Below, piece after piece: positions 5,942-14,355 of a DNA stretch of 17,856 nucleotides. Each line of letters opens with the position of its first letter. Position 1 is the stretch's first letter. The position numbers and the translations under genes were made by a program. A model generated the notes under the pieces. That model had not been told where the DNA came from. It worked only from the letters and a program-made list of their open reading frames with translations, and did not search any database. The DNA is taken from positions 1-17,856 of the forward strand of contig JBJELW010000063.1 of NCBI GenBank assembly GCA_051879315.1, read 5' to 3'. The stretch is from Roseburia_C sp051879315 (GTDB lineage Bacteria; Bacillota; Clostridia; Lachnospirales; Lachnospiraceae).

Positions 5942-6451
5942 ATGTTGCATACATTTCAACCGATTTCAACAGATATGTTAGATATGAACCCATTTACCCA
6001 AATAGGGCAGGAGTGGATGCTGGTGTCTGCGGGAGATGAGACGAAGGCAAACACCATGACGGCCAGCTGGGGCGGTGTTGGTGTTATGTGGGGAAAAAAC
6101 GTGGCAACGATTTATATCCGGGCCAGCCGGTATACCAAGGAATTTATTGACAGCCATGATACGTTTTCCATTACTTTTCTGGATAAGGCATACAAAAATG
6201 AAATGAAGCTGCTTGGAACCGTTTCCGGCAGAAATCAGGATAAAATGGCGGAAGCGAAGCTTCATTTCAATTATAGTATGGATACCCCTTTTGTGGATGA
6301 GGGCAACCTGGTGCTGATCTGCAGAAAATTATCTGCCACACCTATTACAAAAGATCAGTTCGTGGATTCACAGATACAGGAAAAGTGGTATTCAGATGAG
6401 GATTATCATACCATGTATATTGGTGAGATACTACAGATTATGGTCCGCTAG
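5942..6451 (+). CDS. Flavin reductase-like, FMN-binding protein
   Basis: A 169-residue protein of the flavin reductase-like split-barrel family, which binds FMN and in many members reduces it with NAD(P)H; the true partner is unknown. Recognisable are NTMTASWGGVGVMW (about residues 37-50), typical of the FMN-binding strand-turn, and VATIYIRASRYTKEFI followed by FSITFLD. Length is normal for a single-domain member. AAGGAGAGG lies upstream of the ATG. It is divergent from the interrupted gene and 12 bases ahead of truA, so it probably heads a transcript with truA and recJ. Confidence 0.85.
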   Translation: MLHTFQPISTDMLDMNPFTQIGQEWMLVSAGDETKANTMTASWGGVGVMWGKNVATIYIRASRYTKEFIDSHDTFSITFLDKAYKNEMKLLGTVSGRNQDKMAEAKLHFNYSMDTPFVDEGNLVLICRKLSATPITKDQFVDSQIQEKWYSDEDYHTMYIGEILQIMVR

Positions 6452-6463
6452 TGGAGTGATTTC

Positions 6464-7234
6464 ATGAATAACTACAAACTGATTCTGCAGTATGACGGCA
6501 GCAGATACCGGGGCTGGCAGGTGCAGGGAAACACAGATGCCACAATACAGGGAAAGCTCCAGCAGGTGCTGGAACGTATCACAGGGGAGTCTATCGAACT
6601 GGCAGGCTCCGGCAGGACCGATGCAGGAGTGCATGCCCTGGGACAGGTGGCTAATTTTAAATGTAATAAATATTTTGAACCGGAGCAGCTGGTGAAGGAG
6701 CTGAACCGGTATCTGCCGGAGGACATTGCGGTGCTTCGGGCGGAGCCGGTAGATTTGCGGTTTCACAGCAGGCTCAGTGCGGTGGATAAGACTTATTGTT
6801 ATCAGATCTGCAACAGTGATAAAGCGGATGTATTTGCCCGGAAGTATCAGACGTTGGTGGAGGAGCCGCTGGATGTATCTGCTATGGAGCGGGCAGCAGG
6901 CTATCTGCTGGGCGAACATGATTTTACTTCCTTTTGTGGAAACAGGCATTTGAAAAAGTCTGCCCGGCGCAGGGTGGATGAACTTCGTGTGGAAAGGGAT
7001 GGAAAAATTATTCGTATTACCATTCGGGGAAACGGATTTCTGCAGAATATGGTACGGATTATCGTGGGTACATTAGTGGAAGTGGGAGCAGGCAGGAGAG
7101 AAGCGGAGACAGTGGGAGATATACTTGCTGCAAAAGACCGCAGTATGGCCGGCCCTACCATGGCGGCCAAAGGCCTTGCTTTGGTGGAAGTCAGATATAG
7201 TAGAGTAAACAATGGAAAAGTGGATAGAAATTAG
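6464..7234 (+). CDS. truA: tRNA pseudouridine(38-40) synthase TruA
   Basis: A 256-residue enzyme that converts uridines 38-40 of the tRNA anticodon arm to pseudouridine. The family signature GSGRTDAGVHA is at residues 48-58, with D53 as the catalytic aspartate. Other family landmarks are YDGSRYRGWQVQ near the N-terminus, RFHSRLSAVDKTY in the middle, and GNGFLQNMVRIIVGTLVEVG near the C-terminus. The length fits bacterial TruA. Its end overlaps recJ by 23 bases, indicating translational coupling. Confidence 0.97.
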   Translation: MNNYKLILQYDGSRYRGWQVQGNTDATIQGKLQQVLERITGESIELAGSGRTDAGVHALGQVANFKCNKYFEPEQLVKELNRYLPEDIAVLRAEPVDLRFHSRLSAVDKTYCYQICNSDKADVFARKYQTLVEEPLDVSAMERAAGYLLGEHDFTSFCGNRHLKKSARRRVDELRVERDGKIIRITIRGNGFLQNMVRIIVGTLVEVGAGRREAETVGDILAAKDRSMAGPTMAAKGLALVEVRYSRVNNGKVDRN

Positions 7235-8975
7235 AAAAGGTGGAAATTTTAAAGAAATAGGAAATCGATTCGGTATCGATCCGGTGATCGCTAGAATCAT
7301 GCGGAATCGTGAGGTCTGCACGGATGAGGAAATACGTACATACCTGTATGGAGGCAGAGATCAGCTGCTGGACCCTCATCTTCTGAAGGACGGGGTACAG
7401 TCTGCCGGACTTTTGGCTCAGGCGATTTCCCGGGATCAGCGGATTCGGATCATCGGTGATTATGATGTGGATGGGGTGAATGCCACCTATATTTTGCTGA
7501 AGGGATTAAAAAGAGCGGGTGCACAGGTGGATGCGGCAATTCCGGACCGGATGAAGGACGGATACGGCATCAATGAAAACCTGATCCGGCAGGCCCACCA
7601 GGCCGGGGTGGATCTGATTGTCACCTGTGACAATGGAATCGCGGCTTTGGAGGCCATTGCCTATGCCAAGGAGCTGGGGATGCAGGTGATTGTTACGGAC
7701 CATCATGATATTCCCTATCGGGAACTTCCGGAAGGTGGGCGGGAGTATCTGCGCAGTAAGGCGGATGCCATCATTAATCCAAAACAGCAGGAATGCCCCT
7801 ATCCCTACAAGTGTCTGTGTGGTGCGGCAGTGGCATGGAAGCTGGTGCAGCTGTTGTATGAACAAATGGAAGTCCCGGTGGAGGAAGCGGATTGTTTCCT
7901 TGAGAATGTGGGCTTTGCCACAGTGGGGGATGTGATGGACCTTACGGGAGAAAACCGTATTCTGGTAAAGCTGGCTTTGGAACGGTTATCCCACACGAAA
8001 AATCCGGGGATGAGAGCCCTGATTGCTCAAAACAATCTGTTGGATAAACGTATCAGCGCCTACCACATCGGTTTTGTGCTGGGACCCTGCATCAATGCCA
8101 GTGGCAGGCTGGATACGGCGGTACGATCCCTTTCCCTGCTTTTGGAGGAAGATCCTTCTGTGGCGGCTGATATTGCCCGGGAGCTTGTGGAATTAAATGA
8201 AAGCCGCAAGAACATGACTGTAAAGCAGACGGAACTGGCGCTTCAGATGATTGAAGAGCAGCATATGGAACAGGATAAGGTTCTGGTGATATTTTTGCCC
8301 GAATGTCATGAGAGCCTGGCGGGAATTATTGCAGGGCGGATCCGGGAGGCTTACCACCGTCCCGTCATTGTACTGACAAGAGGGGAGGAGGGAGTAAAAG
8401 GCTCCGGCCGCTCCATTGAGGAGTACAGTATGTTTGAGGAACTGACCGGGGTGTCAGATCTTCTGACCAAATACGGCGGTCATCCCATGGCAGCAGGTCT
8501 TTCTTTACCGGAGGAAAATATACCTGTTTTTCGCCAGCAGTTAAACGAAAGGACCACGCTGACACAGGAGGATCTGGTGGAAAAAGTGTATATCGATGTG
8601 GCCATGCCCATGTCCTATGTGACGGAGGAGCTGGTTTACGGACTGGAACTTTTAGAACCCTGCGGAAAAGGAAATACCAAACCGGTTTTCGCAGACCGGG
8701 GGCTGACCATTGCAGGAGCAAGATGTGTTGGAAAAAACCGGAACGTGTTAAAGCTTCAGCTGAATACCGCGGATGGCAGCCGGGTTTCTGCCGTATACTA
8801 TGGTGATATCGACGCCTTTTGGCAGCGGATGGAGGAGAAATCTTCGCCGGAGGATGTGGCGGCCGCACAGCAGGGACGTCCTAACGGTATCCGGTTTTCC
8901 GCCATCTATGAGCCGAAGATTAACAACTATCGTCAGATTAGTGAGCTGGAGATGGTGATACGTAAGATCTGTTAA
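7212..8975 (+). CDS. recJ: Single-stranded-DNA-specific exonuclease RecJ
   Basis: A 587-residue DHH-family 5'-to-3' single-strand exonuclease used in recombination and mismatch/base-excision repair. Visible: DYDVDG at 83-88 (motif I), VTCDNG near 137-142, VTDHHD at 161-166 (motif III, the DHH motif), GPCINASGRLD at about 291-301, and the DHHA1 GGHPMAAG at about 422-429, followed by the C-terminal OB-like region. All metal-binding motifs are intact. It is shorter than the longest Firmicute RecJ proteins but complete for the core. It starts inside truA in another frame. Confidence 0.95.
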   Translation: MEKWIEIRKGGNFKEIGNRFGIDPVIARIMRNREVCTDEEIRTYLYGGRDQLLDPHLLKDGVQSAGLLAQAISRDQRIRIIGDYDVDGVNATYILLKGLKRAGAQVDAAIPDRMKDGYGINENLIRQAHQAGVDLIVTCDNGIAALEAIAYAKELGMQVIVTDHHDIPYRELPEGGREYLRSKADAIINPKQQECPYPYKCLCGAAVAWKLVQLLYEQMEVPVEEADCFLENVGFATVGDVMDLTGENRILVKLALERLSHTKNPGMRALIAQNNLLDKRISAYHIGFVLGPCINASGRLDTAVRSLSLLLEEDPSVAADIARELVELNESRKNMTVKQTELALQMIEEQHMEQDKVLVIFLPECHESLAGIIAGRIREAYHRPVIVLTRGEEGVKGSGRSIEEYSMFEELTGVSDLLTKYGGHPMAAGLSLPEENIPVFRQQLNERTTLTQEDLVEKVYIDVAMPMSYVTEELVYGLELLEPCGKGNTKPVFADRGLTIAGARCVGKNRNVLKLQLNTADGSRVSAVYYGDIDAFWQRMEEKSSPEDVAAAQQGRPNGIRFSAIYEPKINNYRQISELEMVIRKIC

Positions 8976-8979
8976 GGAG

Positions 8980-9008
8980 TTGAATTTCTGAAAAATATTA
9001 TTTATTAT
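8980..9008 (+). promoter_or_regulatory. Predicted promoter of the DUF1002 gene
   Basis: TTGAAT (8980-8985) and TATTAT (9003-9008) are separated by exactly 17 bases, just after the recJ stop codon and about 40 bases before the DUF1002 start. Confidence 0.6.
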
Positions 9009-9048
9009 GATGGCAGCGAAAACATCTTTTAGATTTAAGGAGGATAAC

Positions 9049-9999
9049 ATGAAAAGATATCTTGCAGGTTTTTGTATGGCGGCCATAATTCTGACCATGG
9101 TACCCCAGAATTTCATATATGCAGAGAATGTGACCGGGGAGCTGGTGACGGATGAGGCGGACGATCATGTGGTGATCGAGGAGGAGGACCGGCCTTATCT
9201 GGCGCTGGGTGCAAATCTTACAGCAGAGCAGCAGCAGACCGTGCTGGATCTGATGGGAATCGACAGCAGCCAGTTAGACCAGTATGACGTGGTTTATGTG
9301 ACAAATGAGGAGGAACATACTTATCTGGATCAGTATATTTCTTCTTCCCAGATTGGAACAAAGTCCTTGTCTTCCGTGGTGATCGTGAAAAAGGGAAGCG
9401 GAAATGGAATCAATATTTCCACGAAAAATATTAATTACTGTACCGTAGGCATGTATAAGAATGCGCTGGTCACTGCCGGAATTGAGGATGCGGATATCAT
9501 TGTGGCAGCACCGCAGCCTATTTCCGGAACGGCGGCGTTGGTGGGAGTATTTAAGGCGTATCAGGAGATCACCGGAGAGGAAATTCCCCAGGAGAATGTG
9601 GACACGGCTTTAAATGAACTGGTGCTTACCGGAGAACTGGGTGAGGCCTTAGGTGAAAATACCGAGGTGGAAGGTCTGATTGCTTATATCAAACAGAGGA
9701 TTGCGGAGGAGGATCTGGACTCGGATGACCAGGAGAGCATCAATGCCATTATCGACGATGCCTGTCAGCAGTTTGATGTGGAACTGACGGAAAGCCAGAG
9801 GGAAGAGGTTTTAGGTCTGGCCATGAAACTCAGTGATTTGGATCTGGATGTGGACAGTTTGAAGGAGCAGGCACAGTCTGTTTATGACAAGCTGGCGGAG
9901 CTGGACATCGATACGGATCAGATTGCTGAAAAAGCCAGCGGATTTTTTGCTAAGTTATGGGAGAAGATCAAAAGCTTCTTTTCACAATTTTTTGATTGA
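9049..9999 (+). CDS. Secreted DUF1002 protein
   Basis: A 316-residue exported protein. Residues 1-25 form a signal peptide (KR, hydrophobic core AGFCMAAIILTMV, likely cleavage after IYA). The body matches the DUF1002 type I recall from Firmicutes: LGANLTAEQQQTVLDLMGI, then TKNINYCTVGMYKNALVTAGI and VAAPQPISGTAALVGVFKAY. The second half is very acidic and helical, and the C-terminus is an aromatic amphipathic helix. AAGGAGG six bases upstream fixes the start at 9049 rather than the longer frame from 9007. It appears to be a single-gene transcript between recJ and the T-box. Function of the family is unknown to me. Confidence 0.88.
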   Translation: MKRYLAGFCMAAIILTMVPQNFIYAENVTGELVTDEADDHVVIEEEDRPYLALGANLTAEQQQTVLDLMGIDSSQLDQYDVVYVTNEEEHTYLDQYISSSQIGTKSLSSVVIVKKGSGNGINISTKNINYCTVGMYKNALVTAGIEDADIIVAAPQPISGTAALVGVFKAYQEITGEEIPQENVDTALNELVLTGELGEALGENTEVEGLIAYIKQRIAEEDLDSDDQESINAIIDDACQQFDVELTESQREEVLGLAMKLSDLDLDVDSLKEQAQSVYDKLAELDIDTDQIAEKASGFFAKLWEKIKSFFSQFFD

Positions 10000-10024
10000 C
10001 AAAACCCTGATTTCTGCATAAACT
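9996..10024 (+). promoter_or_regulatory. Promoter of the cysteine T-box operon
   Basis: A perfect TTGACA (9996-10001) and TAAACT (10019-10024) are 17 bases apart. The -35 box contains the stop codon of the preceding DUF1002 gene (TGA, 9997-9999). Transcription would start about 20 bases before the T-box stem I. Confidence 0.75.
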
Positions 10025-10044
10025 AGTAAGGAAATAAGAAAAAG

Positions 10045-10280
10045 CACAGAAGGGAAAGAGTAGTATAGCAACGCATCTTCAGAGAGGGAATGCCATTGGC
10101 TGTAAGCATTCCTGTTGACGGGTTATATGAAGTGCCTCCCTGAGCTGCTGCGGTGAAGAGAGTAGCTGCAGACGGATTGCACACGTTACGTGCCCAGAGG
10201 GAAAGCATAGGAAATGCTTTACTTAGAGTGGAACCGCGGATTACTTCGTCTCTATAATCGATTATAGAGACGATTTTTTA
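10045..10280 (+). promoter_or_regulatory. T-box leader responding to uncharged tRNA-Cys
   Basis: The leader has the T-box core GAGTGGAACCGCGG (10226-10239) and a stem I with the conserved features: AGGGA (10051-10055) pairs with TCCCT (10137-10141) at the base, an AGTAGTA-containing 5' side, AGAGAGGGAA at 10081-10090 and GGCTGTAAGC at the tip. In the specifier loop the 3' side reads GAAGTGCC, giving specifier TGC (10133-10135), a cysteine codon. The bulge TGGA (10229-10232) complements a UCCA tRNA end, as expected for tRNA-Cys with discriminator U. When uncharged tRNA-Cys binds, the antiterminator should form and cysE and cysS should be transcribed. Confidence 0.92.
10247..10279 (+). terminator. 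T-box terminator
   Basis: A perfect 26-base palindrome (10247-10272, arms CGTCTCTATAATC and its complement) followed by A and six T. This is the off-state of the T-box leader. Confidence 0.9.
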
Positions 10281-10315
10281 TTTCCGGATCATGATAGAAA
10301 GGAAGTTGAATATTT

Positions 10316-10987
10316 ATGGGTTTTATCAAGGAGCTGCGTGAGGAGTACGAAATTATCAAGGAACGGGATCCTGCGCTGAGATCTCCCATGGAAGTTTTAC
10401 TTTACCCCACGTTTCGGGTTATGTTAAGCTATAGAAGAGCACACAAGCATTATTTGAAAGGACACTATTTCAGAGCCCGTTATATTTCCCAGAAGGCGGC
10501 AAGAAAGACCGGCATTGAGATCCATCCGGGTGCTACCATTGGAAAGGGCTTTTTCATCGACCATGGTTCCGGTGTGATTATCGGTGAGACCACCATTATC
10601 GGGGATAATGTCACACTGTATCAGGGTGTTACCCTGGGCGGTACCGGTAAGGAAACCGGCAAACGTCATCCTACACTGGAAGACAATGTCATGGTCAGTG
10701 CCGGTGCAAAGATTATCGGATCATTCACTGTGGGAGAAAACTCCAAAATCGGAGCGGGAAGTGTGGTGCTGAAGGAAGTTCCGCCGAACTGTACCGTGGT
10801 AGGTGTTCCCGGACACGTGGTAAAAAGGGATAACATTAAGATCCCACGCAGTGACATGGACCAGACGGACCTGCCGGATCCGGTGAAGGATGACATCGAT
10901 CAGCTGAAGCGGGAGAATACCGCACTGATCAATCGTATCATTGATCTGGAGCAGGATGTGAAGCGTTTAAAAGAACAACACGACTAA
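10316..10987 (+). CDS. cysE: Serine O-acetyltransferase
   Basis: A 223-residue enzyme that acetylates serine with acetyl-CoA, the first step of cysteine synthesis. The left-handed beta-helix is visible as hexapeptide repeats (IHPGATIGKGFFIDHG, IIGETTIIGDNVTLYQG); H83 in IDHGSG, and GKRHPTLEDNV around 114-125 are typical of the acetyl-CoA site. A charged coiled coil at about 185-223 forms the C-terminal tail, where CysE classically contacts cysteine synthase and senses cysteine. It is the first gene after the T-box, so its expression follows the charging state of tRNA-Cys. Confidence 0.94.
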   Translation: MGFIKELREEYEIIKERDPALRSPMEVLLYPTFRVMLSYRRAHKHYLKGHYFRARYISQKAARKTGIEIHPGATIGKGFFIDHGSGVIIGETTIIGDNVTLYQGVTLGGTGKETGKRHPTLEDNVMVSAGAKIIGSFTVGENSKIGAGSVVLKEVPPNCTVVGVPGHVVKRDNIKIPRSDMDQTDLPDPVKDDIDQLKRENTALINRIIDLEQDVKRLKEQHD

Positions 10988-11026
10988 CTGTAAGTTATGG
11001 ATAGATACAGAAATCAGGAGGAAAAC

Positions 11027-12442
11027 ATGGAAAACAAAATGCACATTTTTAACACACTGACCAGAAAGGTTGAGAACTTTGTTCCAAATGTGGACGGAAA
11101 GGTGAATATGTACACCTGCGGTCCCACTGTTTACCATTTTGCCCATATCGGCAATCTGCGCAGTTATATCATGGAGGATGTGCTGGAAAAGACGCTGCGC
11201 TATATCGGCTACGATGTAAAGCGTGTCATGAATATCACCGATGTGGGACATCTGTCCAGTGATGCGGACACCGGGGAGGATAAGATGTTAAAGGGTGCTA
11301 AACGTGAGCACAAAACAGTGATGGAGATTGCGCAGTTTTATACGGACGCATTCTTCTCAGATTGCGCAAAACTGAACATTAAGCGCCCGGATGTGGTGGA
11401 GCCTGCCACCAACTGCATTTCAGAGTTTATCCATATGATTGAGGTTCTTTTGGAAAAGGGTTATGCCTATGTGGCAGGAGATAATGTTTACTTTGATACT
11501 TCCAAGCTGAAGGACTATTATGTATTTTCCAGCCAGAGCGAGAAGGAGCTTATGGTAGGTGTCCGGGATGATGTGACGGAGGATACTAACAAGCGGAATA
11601 AAAGTGATTTCGTGTTGTGGTTTACCAAGTCCAAGTTTGATAATCAGGAATTAAAGTGGGAAAGTCCCTGGGGTCTGGGATATCCGGGCTGGCATATCGA
11701 GTGTTCCTGCATCAGCATGAAGCATCTGGGAGAGTATATGGATATTCACTGCGGCGGCGTGGACAATATTTTCCCTCATCATACCAACGAGATTGCACAG
11801 AGCGAATCCTATCTGGGGCACAAATGGTGCAACTACTGGTTCCATGTGCATCATCTGAATGACAAATCCGGTAAAATGAGTAAATCCAAGGGTGACTTCC
11901 TGACCGTTTCCCTGTTGGAGGAAAAGGGATATCATCCGCTGGTATATCGCATGTTCTGCCTGCAGTCCCATTACCGAAAGCCTCTGGAGTTCTCCTACGA
12001 CGTGATGGATAATATGGAAAATTCCTACCTGAAACTTCGAAGAACAGTGGCAAAGCTGGATGAGAACACAGAGTTGGATCAGACTGCTTTTGATGAATAC
12101 AAGGAGAAGTTCAGCCAGGCGCTGGAGGATGATCTGAATACAGCTATGGCGCTGACCATGGTATACGAGGTGTTGAAGGCAGACATTTCCGATCATACCA
12201 AGCTGGCGCTGATTAAGGATTTTGATCAGGTACTTTCTTTGGACCTGGCCGCAGGAGAAATAGTAGAGGAAAGCAGCGTGGATGAGGAATTGGAGAACTA
12301 TATCCTGGCTAAGATCGAGGAGCGGAAGGCAGCAAAGAAGGAAAAGGATTTTGCGAAGGCGGATGCCATCCGTGCAGAACTTTTGGATAAGGGAATTATC
12401 CTGGAGGACACCAGAGAAGGAGTAAAATGGAAAAAGGCTTAA
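11027..12442 (+). CDS. cysS: Cysteinyl-tRNA synthetase
   Basis: A 471-residue class I synthetase that charges tRNA-Cys. Catalytic motifs: CGPTVYHFAHIGN at about residues 31-43 (HIGH-type motif with the zinc cysteine C31), GWHIECSCIS with a further zinc cysteine, and KMSKS at 283-287. Start chosen at 11027 because AGGAGG lies six bases upstream; a frame starting at 10997 lacks one. It lies 39 bases after cysE in the T-box transcript, so uncharged tRNA-Cys controls both cysteine supply and charging. It overlaps mrnC by 16 bases. Confidence 0.97.
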   Translation: MENKMHIFNTLTRKVENFVPNVDGKVNMYTCGPTVYHFAHIGNLRSYIMEDVLEKTLRYIGYDVKRVMNITDVGHLSSDADTGEDKMLKGAKREHKTVMEIAQFYTDAFFSDCAKLNIKRPDVVEPATNCISEFIHMIEVLLEKGYAYVAGDNVYFDTSKLKDYYVFSSQSEKELMVGVRDDVTEDTNKRNKSDFVLWFTKSKFDNQELKWESPWGLGYPGWHIECSCISMKHLGEYMDIHCGGVDNIFPHHTNEIAQSESYLGHKWCNYWFHVHHLNDKSGKMSKSKGDFLTVSLLEEKGYHPLVYRMFCLQSHYRKPLEFSYDVMDNMENSYLKLRRTVAKLDENTELDQTAFDEYKEKFSQALEDDLNTAMALTMVYEVLKADISDHTKLALIKDFDQVLSLDLAAGEIVEESSVDEELENYILAKIEERKAAKKEKDFAKADAIRAELLDKGIILEDTREGVKWKKA

Positions 12443-12912
12443 ATTGCTGTATCAAGGAAAAATTTGGGCTGCCTCAGGTGGACATTGCCACCTATTCGCC
12501 CTTGGCACTGGCCTATATCGGGGATGGGATATATGATCTCATCATCCGGTCCATTGTGGTGGGGCGGGGAAACACCAAAGCCTCCAAACTCCACATGACC
12601 ACCAGCCAGCTGGTGAAGGCCCATGCACAGTCAGAGATGATGCGGGTGATTGAGGCGGTGCTGTCTCCGGAGGAGGAGGAAATCTTCCACCGGGGACGCA
12701 ACGCAAAATCCCCAACAATGGCAAAAAATGCCACCATGACAGATTACCGCAGGGCCACCGGGTTTGAGGCATTGATGGGATATTTGTATCTTTTGGACCG
12801 GACGGAGCGGATTTTTGAACTGGTGGAGCTGGGAATCGGAAGCTACGACGAGAAAACCGGAAAGATCAGACAAAGTGAGACAGATAATGACTATGGAAAA
12901 TCAGGAGAATGA
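12427..12912 (+). CDS. mrnC: Mini-ribonuclease 3 (Mini-III)
   Basis: A 161-residue RNase III-like enzyme without the double-strand RNA-binding domain; in Bacillus it matures 23S rRNA ends. The catalytic segment is LALAYIGDGIYDLIIR, with D33 as the expected metal-binding residue; RNAKSPTMAKNATMTDYRRATGFEALMGYLYL (read 94-125) is the typical second half. An AAGGAG ribosome binding site lies within the end of cysS. The cysS-mrnC-rlmB-sigH order is the same as in Bacillus, which supports the assignment. Confidence 0.94.
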   Translation: MEKGLNCCIKEKFGLPQVDIATYSPLALAYIGDGIYDLIIRSIVVGRGNTKASKLHMTTSQLVKAHAQSEMMRVIEAVLSPEEEEIFHRGRNAKSPTMAKNATMTDYRRATGFEALMGYLYLLDRTERIFELVELGIGSYDEKTGKIRQSETDNDYGKSGE

Positions 12913-12913
12913 T

Positions 12914-13663
12914 ATGGATCAGGAAATGACAGAGGGAATGAGAGTGGAGGGAAGGAATGCCGTGCTTGAGGCATTTCGTTCCGGCAAAACCATCGATAAG
13001 CTCTATGTACTGGAGGGATGTAAGGACGGACCCATACAGACGATTCTGAGAGAGGCAAAAAAGCATGACACCATCGTGCAGTATGTGAAGCGGGAACGCT
13101 TGGATCAGCTCTCTGAAACCAGGAAGCATCAGGGCGTCATTGCCCAGACGGCAGCCTACCACTACGCAGAGGTGGAGGACATGCTTCAGGCGGCCCGGGA
13201 TAAGGGAGAGGATCCTTTTCTGTTCCTGCTGGACAATATCGAGGATCCACACAATCTGGGTGCCATCATCCGTACCGCCAATCTGGCAGGGGCACATGGG
13301 GTAATCATTCCCAAGCGCCGTGCAGTAGGACTGACGGCTACTGTGGCGAAGGCCTCAGCGGGAGCGTTGTCTTACACACCGGTGGCGAAGGTGACTAATC
13401 TGGGAAATACCATCAAAGAGTTGAAAGAGCAGGGACTCTGGTTTGTGTGTGCCGATATGGGAGGCAGTACCATGTATGACCTGAATCTCAAAGGCCCCAT
13501 CGGACTGGTCATCGGCAATGAAGGGGAGGGGGTCAGCAGACTTGTGAAAGAACAGTGTGATTTTGTGGCATCCATTCCCATGAAGGGGGATATTGATTCC
13601 CTGAATGCTTCCGTGGCGGCAGGTGTGCTTGCCTATGAGATTGTAAGACAGCGTCTACAGTAA
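12914..13663 (+). CDS. rlmB: 23S rRNA 2'-O-ribose methyltransferase RlmB (TrmH/SpoU family)
   Basis: A 249-residue SPOUT methyltransferase using S-adenosylmethionine. The N-terminal substrate-binding part begins EGRNAVLEAF; SPOUT motifs follow: NIEDPHNLGAIIRTA (motif 1, with the catalytic-type N and R), IGNEGEGVSRL (motif 2) and IPMKGDIDSLNASVA (motif 3, cofactor knot). I start it at 12914, where AGGAG lies six bases upstream and the mrnC stop is one base before; longer in-frame starts at 12887 or 12893 lack a good ribosome binding site. The exact rRNA target cannot be proved by sequence; it could modify another position. Confidence 0.9.
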   Translation: MDQEMTEGMRVEGRNAVLEAFRSGKTIDKLYVLEGCKDGPIQTILREAKKHDTIVQYVKRERLDQLSETRKHQGVIAQTAAYHYAEVEDMLQAARDKGEDPFLFLLDNIEDPHNLGAIIRTANLAGAHGVIIPKRRAVGLTATVAKASAGALSYTPVAKVTNLGNTIKELKEQGLWFVCADMGGSTMYDLNLKGPIGLVIGNEGEGVSRLVKEQCDFVASIPMKGDIDSLNASVAAGVLAYEIVRQRLQ

Positions 13664-13688
13664 GCAGGATGAATTAGGAGGAGACACT

Positions 13689-14279
13689 ATGGCTTCCTAC
13701 GGGGACAAAAGTGATGAGGAACTGATTGCAGAGTATCGTGCCGGGAATGATTCCATCATGGATTATCTGATGGAAAAATATAAGAATCTGGTGCGAAAAA
13801 AGGTCAGTACCCTGTTTTTGATCGGTGGAGATAAGGATGATCTGATTCAGGAAGGGATGATCGGCCTGTTTAAGGCTGTGCGGGATTATTCGGCTGATAA
13901 GGACAGCAGTTTTTTTTATTTTGCCGATCTGTGTATTGCAAGACAGATTTATACGGCTATTGAGGCAAGTAACCGGAAGAAACACGCACCGTTGAATTCC
14001 TACGTTCCGCTGTATGAGGAAAATGAGAATGCGGGAGAACTGGGAAATGGATGCGGTCAGCAGCCGGAGATGGAAACGAATCCGGAGGATCTGGTGATTG
14101 ACCGGGAGAATGTGGAGGATTTTCATCAGCGGGTGCGGGAGAAACTCAGCGATATGGAGCGGGAGGTTTTAACTTACCAGCTGCAGGGGTATTCTTACGT
14201 GCAGATTGCAGAGATCATGGAACGGGACCCTAAGTCGGTGGATAATGCGTTGCAGCGCATTCGAAAAAAGCTGCGCTGA
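13689..14279 (+). CDS. sigH: Sporulation/transition-phase RNA polymerase sigma-H factor
   Basis: A 196-residue sigma-70-family factor. Region 2 is DDLIQEGMIGLFKAVRDYSADKDSSF (read 51-76) with FADLCIARQIYTAIEASNRKKH; region 4 is LSDMEREVLTYQLQGYSYVQIAEIM followed by the recognition helix PKSVDNALQRIRKKL. In Bacillus, SigH starts entry into sporulation (spo0A, spo0F, spoIIA), and the same place after rlmB supports orthology. AGGAGG lies six bases before the ATG. Its presence fits a spore-forming host, which matters for the interrupted sigma-K-type gene in this window. Confidence 0.93.
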   Translation: MASYGDKSDEELIAEYRAGNDSIMDYLMEKYKNLVRKKVSTLFLIGGDKDDLIQEGMIGLFKAVRDYSADKDSSFFYFADLCIARQIYTAIEASNRKKHAPLNSYVPLYEENENAGELGNGCGQQPEMETNPEDLVIDRENVEDFHQRVREKLSDMEREVLTYQLQGYSYVQIAEIMERDPKSVDNALQRIRKKLR

Positions 14280-14355
14280 TGCGGTTCCTTTTTGAAAGGG
14301 AATATGCTAATATATATGTATTTAATGAGAACTTATGAAAAAAAGGGGGTATCCG

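Noticed and set aside
8365..8868. 167-codon minus-strand frame inside recJ
   Set aside because: Proline/arginine-rich shadow of a GC-rich conserved gene; no start signals.
11651..12196. 181-codon minus-strand frame inside cysS
   Set aside because: It mirrors the conserved class I synthetase sequence and has no ribosome binding site.
14276..14300. Terminator between sigH and the DtxR-like gene
   Set aside because: A short T run is present after the sigH stop, but no stem longer than three pairs could be found before it.
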